A DNA stretch of 57,075 nt from an uncultured Porphyromonadaceae bacterium (GCA_947175215.1 CAMWLR010000007.1:1-57075); one strand, 5' to 3'; shown: positions 7,749-17,400, numbered from the stretch's first letter. Notes: generated from the letters alone by a model not told the origin. Numbers and translations are program-made.

Positions 7749-9929
7749 TCAGTTGCCCATCTCTGAGAGAAACTTGATACGCATCAGGCGTATCTCCTCC
7801 TCAGAATAATCCTTGCCAAGTTCTTTGATCGCCTCGTTAAGCGAGTCGGTCTCGGCCTCCTTGAAGTACTCAAAGATATCCTCTTGATGATCGTCGTCGA
7901 TAACTTCGTTGATAAAATAGTTGATGTTGATCTTTGTGCCTGCATAGACGATCGCCTCAATCTCGTCGAGCAGTTCGCCAAACTCCATACACTTTGAGTT
8001 GGCAAGCTCATCAAGATCTATCTTGCGGTCGATAGCCTGGATGATCGAGATCTTTATACGGCTCTTGTTTGCCACAGATCTCACTCTCAGATCCTCGGGA
8101 CGCTCGATCTCGTTCTCATCAACATGGGTCTTGATGACCTTGACAAACTCCTCGCCATATCGTTTGGCCTTGCCGGCGCCGACACCGGTGATATTGGCAA
8201 GTTCCTCGATAGTGATGGGATAGGTGGTGGCCATCGCCTCGAGCGATGGATCCTGGAATATCACATACGGCGGGAGATTGAGATGCTTGGCAATCTTTTT
8301 ACGGAGATCTTTCAGGATTGAATATAGCTCGGGGTCAACGGCGCATGATGCACCGCTCTTGACTACAACTTCCTCCTCTACCTCCGAGAAGTCATTATCC
8401 TCGACTACCTTAAAGGCAACAGGTTTTTTAAGATACTTCTTACCCTTTTCGGTGAGTTTTATCTGTCCGAAGTTCTCTACGTCGCGATCTAGATAACCGG
8501 CGATGGTAGCCTGCCTGATAACCGCATTGAGAAATTTGCGGTCAGTACCTTGTCCGCACCCGAAAACTTCGAGTTCGTTATGTTTGTAGGTCTTGACATC
8601 ATTAGTCTCTCTACCGACTATGACGTCAATGATGTGATCAGCCTTAAATTTCTCTTTCAAAGCCACGATGGTCTCCATCACGGCACATAAGTCTTCTTTA
8701 GCGTCCACTTGTTTCTTTGGATTTAGACAATTGTCACAGTTCCCGCAGTTATCTTCAGTATACTCTTCGCCGAAATAATGCAGCAGGGTCTTGCGGCGGC
8801 ATACCGATGACTCGGCATATCCGGCAGTCTCCTGCAAGAGATGGCGCCCGATCTCCTGCTCGGTCACAGGCTTGCCCTGCATAAACTTCTCAAGTTTCTT
8901 GAGGTCTTTAGCCGAGTAGAAGGTCAGACAGGTGCCTTCACCTCCGTCGCGACCCGCGCGACCCGTCTCCTGGTAATATCCCTCGAGTGACTTGGGCATA
9001 TCATAATGTATCACATACCTTACATCCGGCTTATCGATACCCATGCCGAAAGCTATCGTGGCTACGATAACGTCGACCTGCTCGAGCAGGAAAGCATCCT
9101 GATTGGCCGAACGTGTAGCCGAGTCCATACCGGCATGGTAAGGCAAAGCTCTGATGTTGTTGACCTTTAGCAGTTCGGCCAACTCCTCGACCTTTTTACG
9201 GCTGAGGCAGTAAATAATACCCGACTTGCCCTCGCGAGTCTTGATATACTTGATAATATCCCGATCTATGTTGGCTGTCTTGGGGCGTATCTCATAATAG
9301 AGATTGGCGCGGTTAAACGATGATTTGAAGACCATGGCATCGGTCATGCCGAGATTCTTCTGGATATCGTGCTGCACCTTGGGGGTCGCGGTTGCCGTCA
9401 GTGCTATTACCGGTCGTGGCCTGATCTCATTGATGATCGGGCGGATACGGCGGTATTCGGGACGGAAATCATGACCCCACTCAGAGATACAGTGCGCCTC
9501 GTCGACAGCATAGAACGAGATAGGGACTGTCTTCAAAAATTCAATATTCTCTTCTTTTGTAAGTGATTCCGGTGCTACATAGAGCAACTTGGTCTTGCCT
9601 GATATTACATCTGACTTGACTTGATCGACAGCAGACTTATTTAGCGACGAATTAAGGAAATGAGCCACGCCGTCATCTGCCGAGAAGTTGCGCATGGCAT
9701 CGACCTGATTCTTCATCAGAGCGATCAACGGCGAAATCACGATAGCCGTTCCCTCGGTCAGTAACGAGGGCAGTTGGTAGCAGAGTGATTTTCCACCGCC
9801 GGTAGGCATCAGCACAAAGACGTCATTGCCCTCAAGAAGTGACAACATGATGTCTTCCTGGTTCCCTTTGAATTTATCGAAACCGAAGTGCTGTTTTAGC
9901 GCAGAGGCAAGTTGTTGCTTTGTAGTCAT
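7749..9929 (-). CDS. recQ: ATP-dependent DNA helicase RecQ (long form with HRDC)
   Basis: A 726-aa superfamily 2 DNA helicase for 3'-5' unwinding during recombination and fork repair. Visible in order: Walker A MPTGGGKS, VDEAHCISEWGHDFRPEYR, helicase C-terminal motifs (QETGRAGRDG), the RQC zinc site (CRRKTLLHYFGE then NCGNCDNC), a winged helix, and an HRDC domain (LYSILKDLRKKIAKHLNLPPYVIFQD). A further helical tail of about 100 residues follows the HRDC. Domain order and length fit full RecQ. It lies downstream of clpX with a 124-nt purine-rich gap. A second, shorter RecQ is at 22330-24291. Confidence 0.93.
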   Translation of the reverse strand: MTTKQQLASALKQHFGFDKFKGNQEDIMLSLLEGNDVFVLMPTGGGKSLCYQLPSLLTEGTAIVISPLIALMKNQVDAMRNFSADDGVAHFLNSSLNKSAVDQVKSDVISGKTKLLYVAPESLTKEENIEFLKTVPISFYAVDEAHCISEWGHDFRPEYRRIRPIINEIRPRPVIALTATATPKVQHDIQKNLGMTDAMVFKSSFNRANLYYEIRPKTANIDRDIIKYIKTREGKSGIIYCLSRKKVEELAELLKVNNIRALPYHAGMDSATRSANQDAFLLEQVDVIVATIAFGMGIDKPDVRYVIHYDMPKSLEGYYQETGRAGRDGGEGTCLTFYSAKDLKKLEKFMQGKPVTEQEIGRHLLQETAGYAESSVCRRKTLLHYFGEEYTEDNCGNCDNCLNPKKQVDAKEDLCAVMETIVALKEKFKADHIIDVIVGRETNDVKTYKHNELEVFGCGQGTDRKFLNAVIRQATIAGYLDRDVENFGQIKLTEKGKKYLKKPVAFKVVEDNDFSEVEEEVVVKSGASCAVDPELYSILKDLRKKIAKHLNLPPYVIFQDPSLEAMATTYPITIEELANITGVGAGKAKRYGEEFVKVIKTHVDENEIERPEDLRVRSVANKSRIKISIIQAIDRKIDLDELANSKCMEFGELLDEIEAIVYAGTKININYFINEVIDDDHQEDIFEYFKEAETDSLNEAIKELGKDYSEEEIRLMRIKFLSEMGN

Positions 9930-10053
9930 GGGGAATCTTAAGGTTAGAGAGAAAGAAAATCTTTAGGAGAGAGCCGGAGAGAGAATAATCGAGAGAGATC
10001 GGTCACGGCACGCGACTATGAGAGAGACTGCGGACGATGAGTATCACCCGGCA
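9930..10053. other. clpX-recQ intergenic region with GAGAGA tracts
   Basis: This 124-nt gap holds several GAGAGA-type tracts on the plus strand (CTCTCT in the mRNA sense of the flanking minus-strand genes). I see no promoter box, hairpin or ORF in it. Confidence 0.5.
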
Positions 10054-11355
10054 TCAGTCTTTGGTGGTAACCGTGTCCTTATTGAGTTCGAAATGAGACT
10101 TGCGCAGTTTGTCAAGAACATACTCACCTGTTACCTCAAACTTCTTCATCTTGCCTGACGGCACCTCATACATCGCGTCAATCATGACGGTCTCAACGAT
10201 CGCTCTCAGGCCACGCGCACCGAGCTTATACTCGATTGCCTTGTCTACAATCATGTCGAGGGCCTCGGGGGTGAATGTCAGCTTGACACCATCCATTGCA
10301 AAGAGCTTTACATACTGGCGGGTGATGGCATTCTTGGGCTCGGTCAGCACGCGGCGCAGTGCATCGCGGTCGAGCGGATCGAGATGGGTAAGTATCGGCA
10401 GACGGCCGATAATCTCGGGGATAAGTCCAAACGATTTGAGATCCTGCGGAGCAACGTATGTCAGATAATTGTCTCGATCGATGCGGTTACGGCTGTCTGT
10501 CGAGTAACCTACGACATGAGTGTTGAGTCGCTGTGCGATCTTACGCTCGATACCGTCAAATGCGCCACCGCAGATAAAGAGTATGTCTTTGGTGTCGACG
10601 GGTATCATCTTCTGCTCGGGATGCTTGCGACCTCCCTGCGGAGGAACGTTGACAACCGATCCCTCAAGCAGTTTGAGCAGACCCTGCTGCACACCCTCAC
10701 CTGATACGTCACGGGTGATCGTGGGGTTATCGCCCTTGCGTGCGATCTTGTCTATCTCATCAATAAAGACGATGCCACGCTGCGCTTTGCTGACATCATA
10801 GTCTGCAACCTGTAACAGTCGCGTGAGCAAGCTCTCGATATCCTCGCCGACATAACCGGCCTGTGTGAGGACAGTCGCATCGACGATCGTGAAAGGCACA
10901 TCGAGCATCCTGGCGATAGTTTTAGCCAGAAGAGTTTTACCCGTACCGGTCGGACCGACCATGATGATGTTACTCTTCTCGATATCTACATCGGCCATCT
11001 CGCCCTCATCTTGATGTTTCTGAGCGAGTCGTTTATAATGGTTGTAGACCGCCACCGAGAGATAACGTTTGGCGCTGTCCTGACCGATTACATACTGATC
11101 AAGAAAGGCGCATATTTCTTTGGGTTTTGGTAATGTTGCAATATTAATGGCGTCTTTGTCACCTCCCTTGGTCACCTTGCCGGTCGACCGGCCTCCGGCG
11201 ACCTCATGCCGGTATTCACCGAGCAGTTCGTGAATCTGGTCTGCACATTCGGCGCACAGAAAAACCCCGGGCTGGATACCAGAGGGAATCAGCACCTCTG
11301 ACGCCGAACCGGGACGGCCACAAAACGCACAGGTTTCTTCTTTCTTTTTTGCCAT
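10054..11355 (-). CDS. clpX: ATP-dependent Clp protease ATP-binding subunit ClpX
   Basis: A 433-aa AAA+ unfoldase that recognises tagged substrates and feeds them to ClpP. The N-terminal zinc-binding domain has CAFC and CAEC pairs (residues about 11-14 and 35-38), followed by [11 protein letters not shown] (Walker A), FIDEIDKIA (Walker B) and the C-terminal sensor region. The ClpP-docking IGF loop is represented by VGYS, a variant I believe is usual in Bacteroidetes. The gene is 81 nt downstream of clpP with a structured intergenic hairpin and shares the clpP promoter. Length and motif order are normal. Confidence 0.96.
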   Translation of the reverse strand: MAKKKEETCAFCGRPGSASEVLIPSGIQPGVFLCAECADQIHELLGEYRHEVAGGRSTGKVTKGGDKDAINIATLPKPKEICAFLDQYVIGQDSAKRYLSVAVYNHYKRLAQKHQDEGEMADVDIEKSNIIMVGPTGTGKTLLAKTIARMLDVPFTIVDATVLTQAGYVGEDIESLLTRLLQVADYDVSKAQRGIVFIDEIDKIARKGDNPTITRDVSGEGVQQGLLKLLEGSVVNVPPQGGRKHPEQKMIPVDTKDILFICGGAFDGIERKIAQRLNTHVVGYSTDSRNRIDRDNYLTYVAPQDLKSFGLIPEIIGRLPILTHLDPLDRDALRRVLTEPKNAITRQYVKLFAMDGVKLTFTPEALDMIVDKAIEYKLGARGLRAIVETVMIDAMYEVPSGKMKKFEVTGEYVLDKLRKSHFELNKDTVTTKD

Positions 11356-11380
11356 TTACGGAAATATACCTTCGTTTAAC

Positions 11381-11434
11381 TATAGTCGGGCGACAGACAT
11401 CCCCTGTCAAGGAGAGTCGGCCGCCCGATCTATA
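11381..11434 (-). promoter_or_regulatory. Stem-loop structure between clpP and clpX
   Basis: TCGGGCG (11386-11392) pairs with CGCCCGA (11422-11428), extended by TATAG/CTATA with a one-base bulge; a GACAG/CTGTC pair lies inside the loop. There is no T-run after it, so it looks like an mRNA processing or stability element, or a partial attenuator, rather than a full terminator. Confidence 0.45.
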
Positions 11435-11436
11435 TC

Positions 11437-12123
11437 TTAGTGTTTTGCTTTAATCAGCACTTCGTCAATCATTCCATATTCCTTAGCCTCCATGGCCGTC
11501 ATCCAGTAGTCGCGATCAGAGTCACGTTCAACTTTCTCAAGAGACTGGCCCGAATGGTCGGCTATAATCTGGTAGAGCTCTTTCTTGAGCTTGAGGATCT
11601 CGCGGGCTGTGATCTCGATATCCGAGGCCTGACCCTGCGCCCCACCCATCGGCTGGTGAATCATCACACGCGAATGTTTGAGGGCGAAACGCTTGCCGGT
11701 TGTACCGCTCACGAGCAGCACGGCTGCCATCGAGGCTGCCATACCGGTGCAGATGGTTGCGACATCGCTCGAGATATACTGCATGGTATCATAGATACCG
11801 AGGCCGGCATATACCGACCCGCCGGGCGAGTTGATATAGATCGACACATCCTTTCCGGGGTCGGCCGAGTCAAGATAGAGCAGCTGGGCCTGGATGACAT
11901 TGGCGGTGTAATCGTTTACCTCTGTGCCGAGGAAGATAATACGGTCCATCATCAGACGCGAGAAGACATCCATCTGGGCGACATTGAGCTGACGCTCCTC
12001 AATGATTGTGGGTGAGATATAGCTTGAACGGATGGCCGCGTCGGAGGCAGAGATGTATTTGTCAAGTGCCAGGGAGTTCATCCCGAGGTGCTTGACGGCA
12101 TAATTGCGGAAATCGTTATTCAT
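11437..12123 (-). CDS. clpP: ATP-dependent Clp protease proteolytic subunit ClpP
   Basis: A 228-aa serine protease forming the tetradecameric degradation chamber used by ClpX. The catalytic triad is visible as Ser131 (GMAASMAA), His156 (MIHQPMGG) and Asp205 (DRDYW), with the same spacings as E. coli ClpP. About 30 extra N-terminal residues compared with mature E. coli ClpP may be a propeptide. It starts the clpP-clpX transcription unit behind a near-perfect sigma-ABfr promoter. The trigger factor gene lies upstream as a separate unit with its own promoter and terminator, giving the classic tig-clpP-clpX order. Confidence 0.96.
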   Translation of the reverse strand: MNNDFRNYAVKHLGMNSLALDKYISASDAAIRSSYISPTIIEERQLNVAQMDVFSRLMMDRIIFLGTEVNDYTANVIQAQLLYLDSADPGKDVSIYINSPGGSVYAGLGIYDTMQYISSDVATICTGMAASMAAVLLVSGTTGKRFALKHSRVMIHQPMGGAQGQASDIEITAREILKLKKELYQIIADHSGQSLEKVERDSDRDYWMTAMEAKEYGMIDEVLIKAKH

Positions 12124-12154
12124 ATTCTAATAGCTTGTTTTTGGTTTTCTAATT

Positions 12155-12185
12155 CAAAGATACAACTTTTTTCCCGGTTTTCAAA
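12155..12185 (-). promoter_or_regulatory. Promoter of clpP-clpX
   Basis: TTTG (12182-12185), a 19-nt spacer and TATCTTTG (12155-12162) on the minus strand: a textbook sigma-ABfr promoter about 30 nt upstream of the clpP ATG. No heat-shock-type operator is apparent. Confidence 0.82.
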
Positions 12186-12232
12186 GGATGACGATAAAAA
12201 TTTTATATCCCGTAAGAAAATTGCAATAACAA

Positions 12233-12267
12233 GACCGCGCTCCGGTCATAAATCCGGCAGCGCGGTC
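12233..12267 (-). terminator. Terminator of trigger factor gene
   Basis: GACCGCGCTCCGG (12233-12245) pairs with CCGGCAGCGCGGTC (12254-12267) with one bulged base and an 8-nt loop. It lies just after the tig stop codon and before the clpP promoter; a weakly T-rich tail follows on the minus strand. Confidence 0.7.
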
Positions 12268-12304
12268 GTCTGTAATTTATCCTGTTGGATTTGCCGTGCG
12301 TAGA

Positions 12305-13663
12305 TTATTCTGCGCCGACAAGTTTCTTAAATTCGTCGAGAGTGACTGTCTTATCCTCTGTGTCAACCAGAGCACGGAGAGCGTTGAAAAGTTTGGTGTC
12401 TGATGCCTGCTCATAGAGCTGACGGGCAAACTTGCGGTCTTCGAGCATACGCTTTGCATAGTCGGTGATGACATCGTCGCCCATGTTGAGCATACCGTAC
12501 TGGGCAAACTGACGCATAGCGGTGGCCTTGGCGAAATTCAACAGGTCATCCTCAGATACCTTGATATCCTGTTTCCCGGCGATTTTACCCTTGATGAGCT
12601 CCCACTTGATCGAGGGGATCATCTTCTCGAACTCTTCGGCAGCTTTCTCAGGGGTAAGCTCGGGGTTGCGGACAACGAGCCATTTCTTGAGGAACTCTGC
12701 GGGGAGTTCAAAGTTACCGAACTTGTCGATCAGAGCCTTCTGCACATCGACATTAAAGAGATACTGAGAGTTGGGGGCGAGCTCGCGGGCGATCATAGCC
12801 TTGAGTCCCTCAAAGTACTCATCTTCGGTCTTGACCTCCTGACCGGGGAAGACCTCTTTATAGAACTCTTCGCCAAGTTCGGCAGGCTTCAGGACAATGA
12901 TCTCTGAGATAGCCATCTCGAAGTCTGAGGTAAGATTCTCCACACGGGCCTTGTCAACATTAAGCATCGATGCGAGGGCGGCTTTGTTATCACCCTCAGC
13001 CTTTGCGGGATTGAAGACAACCTTGTCGCCGACCTTCTTGCCCATAAATTTCTCAGTCTGTTCCTTGTCATGGAAATGCTGGGGAGAAACGATACCGGCA
13101 ATAACCTGGATAGCGTCTTCGGATGTCATAACATTGCCATCGGCATCAAGCTGCATGATAGCGCCCTTGACGAGAGCGGTAGCATTAACCTCATCACCGG
13201 GGATCTGGGCACCGAAACGGTTGCGGAGCGCCTTATCCTGCTCATCGATCATCTCTTTAGAGACCTCGATAGTATAATAAGGGACCTTGATATCCTTGTT
13301 TACCTCTACCTCGACAGCGGGTGCGAGAGCTACCTCGTATTCAAAGGTATAATCTTTCTGCTTGAGGTCGATCTCCTCAACCTTTTTGGGGAGGGGCTCG
13401 CCGAGGATATCGATTTTATTTTCGCGTAGGTACTCGATAACGGCATTAAAGACCATATCATTGAGCACGTGGCTCTTGACGTCGCGGCCAAAGAGGCGGC
13501 GCAGATGATCTATCGAAACGTGACCCTTACGGAAACCGGGGATCTGACGGGTACGGCCAAGTTCGCGGAGGTCGTTATCGACCTTCTTAGAGTAGTCTGA
13601 TTCAACAACCTCTACCTTAATGGTTGCATCGAGGTCGTTGGTCTTTTCGAGTGTGACTTGCAT
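12305..13663 (-). CDS. tig: Trigger factor, ribosome-associated chaperone
   Basis: A 452-aa chaperone that binds nascent chains at the ribosome exit tunnel. The N-terminal ribosome-binding domain carries the signature GFRKGHVS (about residues 44-51, equivalent to the GFRxGKxP loop, with the Lys kept but the following residues changed). A divergent PPIase-like middle section and a long helical C-terminal domain follow. The sequence is diverged in the Bacteroidetes manner, but length and order fit. It is transcribed alone between its own promoter and terminator, immediately upstream of clpP. Confidence 0.9.
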   Translation of the reverse strand: MQVTLEKTNDLDATIKVEVVESDYSKKVDNDLRELGRTRQIPGFRKGHVSIDHLRRLFGRDVKSHVLNDMVFNAVIEYLRENKIDILGEPLPKKVEEIDLKQKDYTFEYEVALAPAVEVEVNKDIKVPYYTIEVSKEMIDEQDKALRNRFGAQIPGDEVNATALVKGAIMQLDADGNVMTSEDAIQVIAGIVSPQHFHDKEQTEKFMGKKVGDKVVFNPAKAEGDNKAALASMLNVDKARVENLTSDFEMAISEIIVLKPAELGEEFYKEVFPGQEVKTEDEYFEGLKAMIARELAPNSQYLFNVDVQKALIDKFGNFELPAEFLKKWLVVRNPELTPEKAAEEFEKMIPSIKWELIKGKIAGKQDIKVSEDDLLNFAKATAMRQFAQYGMLNMGDDVITDYAKRMLEDRKFARQLYEQASDTKLFNALRALVDTEDKTVTLDEFKKLVGAE

Positions 13664-13717
13664 TGCTTGTGTCGGGTTATTTTGAGTTTGTTATTTTTGT
13701 ATTTGATTTTCAAATTG

Positions 13718-13749
13718 CAAAATTACACCTAAAAATCCGACTCCACAAT
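13718..13749 (-). promoter_or_regulatory. Promoter of tig
   Basis: TAATTTTG at 13718-13725 and ATTG at 13746-13749 on the minus strand, spacer 20 nt; about 55 nt of leader to the tig ATG. Confidence 0.6.
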
Positions 13750-13821
13750 ACCTAATCATTCAAAAGTGTTAAAATATTGTTAATAATCCCCCTCGTTCCC
13801 ATTCCTGTCTATAATATGGTG

Positions 13822-13829
13822 TAATTTTG
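13822..13829 (+). promoter_or_regulatory. Candidate -7 box for the ftsE-like gene
   Basis: TAATTTTG 26 nt upstream of the ATG at 13855. No convincing TTTG is found at the -33 distance. Confidence 0.5.
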
Positions 13830-13854
13830 TAATCCACAACGAGACTATTGTAAG

Positions 13855-14532
13855 ATGAGTATACTTAAATATAACGATGTCGAGATACTGCGTAAAGAGC
13901 TGGTCGTGCTTAAACACGTCAGTTTCGCACTCGATGAGGGGGAATTTGCCTACCTTATCGGACGCGTAGGCAGCGGTAAATCGAGCCTGATGAAATCTAT
14001 CTATGCCGAGATCCCCCTACTTACGGGCGAGGCCGAGGTGATGGGGACACAACTCGTCGGTATCAAGCGCAAGGAGATACCGATGTTGCGCCGCAATATC
14101 GGCATAGTGTTCCAGGATTTCCAGCTGCTGACCGACCGCACCGTTTATGACAATCTCAAGTTTGTACTTGATGCGACCGGCTGGCACAACCGCATTGAGA
14201 TCGATGACCGCATCGAGGAGGTGCTCAAACAGGTCGGGATGCAGAACAAGAGCTACAAGATGCCACACGAACTCTCTGGTGGCGAGCAGCAGCGTATCGT
14301 CATCGCACGCGCATTACTCAACCGTCCCAAACTGATCCTCGCAGATGAGCCTACCGGTAATCTTGACCCGGAGACCGGTCAGCAGATCGTCGATCATCTC
14401 AGGGAAATATCACGGGCCGGGACAGCTGTGCTTATGGCTACCCACAATCTGCAACTTGTCGAGCAATATCCTGCCAAAGTATTCCGTTGCGACAACAAAC
14501 ATCTCATCACCGAGAACAATATCACAGACTGA
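13855..14532 (+). CDS. ftsE: FtsE-like ABC transporter ATP-binding protein
   Basis: A 225-aa single ABC cassette with GRVGSGKSS (Walker A), LSGGEQQR (signature) and [12 protein letters not shown] (Walker B). The small size, [17 protein letters not shown] and TGNLD fit FtsE/LolD-type cassettes; FtsE is the commonest call in Bacteroidetes. FtsE works with the membrane protein FtsX to control division-site peptidoglycan hydrolysis. No ftsX is adjacent: the next gene is aspartate kinase, 17 nt downstream. A LolD-like role is the main alternative. Confidence 0.72.
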   Translation: MSILKYNDVEILRKELVVLKHVSFALDEGEFAYLIGRVGSGKSSLMKSIYAEIPLLTGEAEVMGTQLVGIKRKEIPMLRRNIGIVFQDFQLLTDRTVYDNLKFVLDATGWHNRIEIDDRIEEVLKQVGMQNKSYKMPHELSGGEQQRIVIARALLNRPKLILADEPTGNLDPETGQQIVDHLREISRAGTAVLMATHNLQLVEQYPAKVFRCDNKHLITENNITD

Positions 14533-14549
14533 CAATTAGAGACACAAAG

Positions 14550-15896
14550 ATGAAGGTACTGAAATTCGGAGGTACATCTGTCGGCTCGGCCGAGCGTATC
14601 CGCAATGTTGCCAAGCTCATCACGGGCCGTGGCCGTAACATAGTTGTGCTGTCGGCAATGTCGGGCACTACCAATACGCTTGTCGAAATCTCCGACTATC
14701 TATATAAACATAATATTAACGGCGCCAAGGAGATAATAAATGACCTCGAGCGCAATTACCGTCGCGTGGTGGCTCTGCTCTTTACACGGGTAGACCTGCG
14801 CATGGAGGCTGACGAAGAGGTCGAGGCTGTCTTCTCGCTTATCCGCTCGCTCGCTCGCGATAACTTCACATCTTTTGAGGAGAAAGAGATACTTGCCCAG
14901 GGTGAGTTACTGTCGACCAAACTGATGCACCTCTACCTGCGTCAGACAGGTGTCAACTCAGGATTCCTCCCCGCACTTGAGTTTATGCGCACCGATAAGA
15001 ACGGTGAGGCTGACATGGACTACATCCGCGAACATCTCGAGGCTCTCCTTGAGGAAAATCCCACAGCCGATCTCTATATTACCCAGGGATTTATCTGCCG
15101 TAATGCTTATGGCGAGACTGATAACCTTAACCGCGGTGGCTCAGATCTGACCGCCTCGCTGATAGGCGCGGCAATGATGGCCAAAGAGATCGAGATCTGG
15201 ACCGATATTGACGGCATGCACAACAATGACCCGAGATTTGTCGAGGAGACCACACCCGTGGCTGAACTGCATTTTGACGAGGCTGCCGAACTTGCTTATT
15301 TCGGCGCAAAGATACTCCATCCTACCTGCGTGCTCCCCGCCAAGGTAAACAACATCCCCGTCAGGCTGCTCAACACTATGCAGCCCGAGGCCCGTGGAAC
15401 GCTCATCTATAACTCTGAGGTAACACGAGGCATCAAGGCTGTTGCCGCTAAAGATAACATCATCGCCATCAAAATCAAATCGTCGCGAATGATGCTGGCT
15501 TCGAGCTTTATGCACAGAGTTTTCGAGATTTTCGATAATTACAACCGACCCATTGATATGATCGCCACCAGTGAGGTCGGGGTGTCTGTCACCATCGACA
15601 ATCCTCTCAAACTCGAACATATCGTAGATGAACTTAAAGAGATCGGCACGGTCACCATCGACCGTGACATGGTCATCATCTGTGTCGTGGGTGACCTCGA
15701 GTGGCATAACAGCGGTTTTGAGGCAGAGGCACTTGCCGCACTACATGACATCCCGGTGAGAATGATTTCCTATGGCGGCAGCAACTACAACATCTCTTTC
15801 CTCGTAAGCAAGGATGATAAAGTAGCAGCCCTGCGCGCCTTACAGAAACAGCTCTTTGAGACCCCTCAAGGCAGCTGCGCCATTATCGAAAAATAA
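14550..15896 (+). CDS. lysC: Aspartate kinase
   Basis: A 448-aa monofunctional aspartokinase phosphorylating L-aspartate, the first step toward lysine, threonine and methionine. The start at ATG 14550 gives MKVLKFGGTSVG, the nucleotide-binding signature; a longer upstream reading overlaps ftsE and is rejected. RGGSDLTASLIGAA and WTDIDGMHNNDPR mark the kinase core; the last about 150 residues hold tandem ACT domains (IAIKIKSSRMM and SVTIDNPLKLE) for feedback control. No homoserine dehydrogenase is fused. It is co-transcribed with the upstream ATPase gene and probably with galM 35 nt downstream. Confidence 0.9.
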   Translation: MKVLKFGGTSVGSAERIRNVAKLITGRGRNIVVLSAMSGTTNTLVEISDYLYKHNINGAKEIINDLERNYRRVVALLFTRVDLRMEADEEVEAVFSLIRSLARDNFTSFEEKEILAQGELLSTKLMHLYLRQTGVNSGFLPALEFMRTDKNGEADMDYIREHLEALLEENPTADLYITQGFICRNAYGETDNLNRGGSDLTASLIGAAMMAKEIEIWTDIDGMHNNDPRFVEETTPVAELHFDEAAELAYFGAKILHPTCVLPAKVNNIPVRLLNTMQPEARGTLIYNSEVTRGIKAVAAKDNIIAIKIKSSRMMLASSFMHRVFEIFDNYNRPIDMIATSEVGVSVTIDNPLKLEHIVDELKEIGTVTIDRDMVIICVVGDLEWHNSGFEAEALAALHDIPVRMISYGGSNYNISFLVSKDDKVAALRALQKQLFETPQGSCAIIEK

Positions 15897-15931
15897 TCTT
15901 CTCAATCTCTCCGCAATAATCAACCATAACC

Positions 15932-17017
15932 ATGAAAACTGTCAAAGAAACTCAATCTACCCCCATCGGCCAGGTTACTCTGTTTACTCTCATTAACACA
16001 AAAGGGGCACAAGTCAAACTCTCTGCCCTCGGTGCCGGTATAGTTGAAATAATCGTGCCTGACCGTGACGGCAATATGGCAGATGTCGTTATCGGTTATC
16101 CCGAAGCATCGTCATATATCGCAGACGGCCCGTGTGCCGGAAAAACGCCCGGACGATATGCCAACCGCATCGCCAACGGTCGTTTCACACTCGGCTATAA
16201 AGAGTATAATCTCCCGATCAACAACGGTCCCAATCATCTGCACGGTGGCCCTGACGGATTCCAGAACCGCATCTGGGATGCCGAGGAACTCGCCCCCGGC
16301 AAAATCAGATTCACCCTCGAGAGCAAAGACGGCGATGCCGGCTATCCCGCCAACGTCAAAGCCTCGGTCACCTATACCTGGGATGACAACGACACGCTCA
16401 CGATCGACTATGACGCAACCTCAGACGCCCCCACAGTCATCAACCTCACCAACCATAGTTATTTCAACCTTGCAGGCCACAACGCCGGGCCCGTCAAAGC
16501 CATGAATCAGAAACTGACGCTCAACTGCACCAACTGGTTACCCACAGATGACACACTCGTCCCCACAGGAGAGATCGCACCCGTGGCAGGCACACCGATG
16601 GATTTCACCACTGCGCGTAAAGTAGGCGAAGCCATCTTTACTCCCGAGGCCGATCCCTCTACAGAGACATTGATCACCGACTTTGACGCAATCCGCTACG
16701 GCAAAGGATATGACAACTGCTGGGTCGCCGACATCTATGACGGCAAAGCACACCCCATCGCCACACTAAAAGAGCCAGAAAGCGGTCGTAAAGTCATCGT
16801 CTCGACAGACCAACCCGCAGTGCAGGTATATTGCGGCAACTGGCTCACAGGTTCACCCGCGGGTAAAGACGGAGCCATCTATACCGACTATTGTGCTGTA
16901 GCCATCGAGTGTCAGGGATGCCCCGATGCCCCCAACAAACCCGGCTTCCCATCACAACTCCTAACCCCTGCACTCCCCTATCACCGCACCATCCAATTCA
17001 CATTTACCACCGATTAA
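15932..17017 (+). CDS. galM: Aldose 1-epimerase (mutarotase)
   Basis: A 361-aa enzyme interconverting alpha and beta anomers of galactose or glucose. Motifs: GRYANRIANG near residue 70, PNHLHGG, NLTNHSYFNLAG with the catalytic His, and the C-terminal CAVAIECQGCPDAPNKPGFP with the catalytic Glu. No lipobox or signal peptide is visible, so it is probably cytoplasmic, unlike some Bacteroidetes homologues. It is last in the ftsE-lysC-galM run and ends about 95 nt ahead of a strong hairpin terminator. Confidence 0.92.
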   Translation: MKTVKETQSTPIGQVTLFTLINTKGAQVKLSALGAGIVEIIVPDRDGNMADVVIGYPEASSYIADGPCAGKTPGRYANRIANGRFTLGYKEYNLPINNGPNHLHGGPDGFQNRIWDAEELAPGKIRFTLESKDGDAGYPANVKASVTYTWDDNDTLTIDYDATSDAPTVINLTNHSYFNLAGHNAGPVKAMNQKLTLNCTNWLPTDDTLVPTGEIAPVAGTPMDFTTARKVGEAIFTPEADPSTETLITDFDAIRYGKGYDNCWVADIYDGKAHPIATLKEPESGRKVIVSTDQPAVQVYCGNWLTGSPAGKDGAIYTDYCAVAIECQGCPDAPNKPGFPSQLLTPALPYHRTIQFTFTTD

Positions 17018-17110
17018 CCGCCACGTCACATCACTCATTAAAAAGTGACTGATACTAATCTTAAATGTGACTGACTCTCATCAGCCGGCATTTGCCCCTT
17101 CATCACGAAT

Positions 17111-17152
17111 AAACAGTCAGGCCTCGGAATTTTTACCGAGGCCTGACTGTTT
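17111..17152 (+). terminator. Long perfect hairpin after galM
   Basis: A 17-bp uninterrupted inverted repeat (17111-17127 with 17136-17152) around an 8-nt AT-rich loop. The arms begin AAACAG and end CTGTTT, so it could end transcription in both directions. Confidence 0.85.
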
Positions 17153-17354
17153 ATTATCCTCTCATTGTCTGGACATTTATTCCGTAATTTCGATAATAAT
17201 ATTTTCAAAACCTCGGCTTTAAATCCTACACTAAAGGCAACCTGAGTACACCTGACATGAGCCTTTCAGGCTGACGTAGAGCCAATTCAGGCCGATTCAT
17301 CAATTCAAGTCCGCGCCCCCCTCAATACACCGCTATATGATCTATCTTCATAAT
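17153..17354. other. Gene-free spacer between terminators
   Basis: About 200 nt without an ORF or RNA gene I can support. It contains an imperfect direct repeat (GAGCCTTTCAGGCTGA and GAGCCAATTCAGGCCGA) and nothing else recognisable. Confidence 0.5.
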
Positions 17355-17400
17355 AAAAAATTCATCCTCAAAACCAGCCAACAGACTTATTTTGAGGATG
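17355..17400 (-). terminator. Rho-independent terminator of tRNA-Pro
   Basis: CATCCTCAAAA and TTTTGAGGATG form a perfect 11-bp stem (17363-17373 with 17390-17400); on the minus strand it is followed by AATTTTTTATT, a classical T-run. It starts 13 nt after the tRNA. Confidence 0.88.

Noticed and set aside
11440-12015. A 191-codon open frame opposite clpP
   Set aside because: It is a shadow of the strongly conserved clpP codons; no promoter and no recognisable domain.
13855-14532. Complete FtsEX or LolCDE transporter
   Set aside because: No membrane partner gene is adjacent; only the ATPase is here.
15141-15707. A 188-codon open frame opposite aspartate kinase
   Set aside because: Antisense shadow of the conserved kinase and ACT regions.
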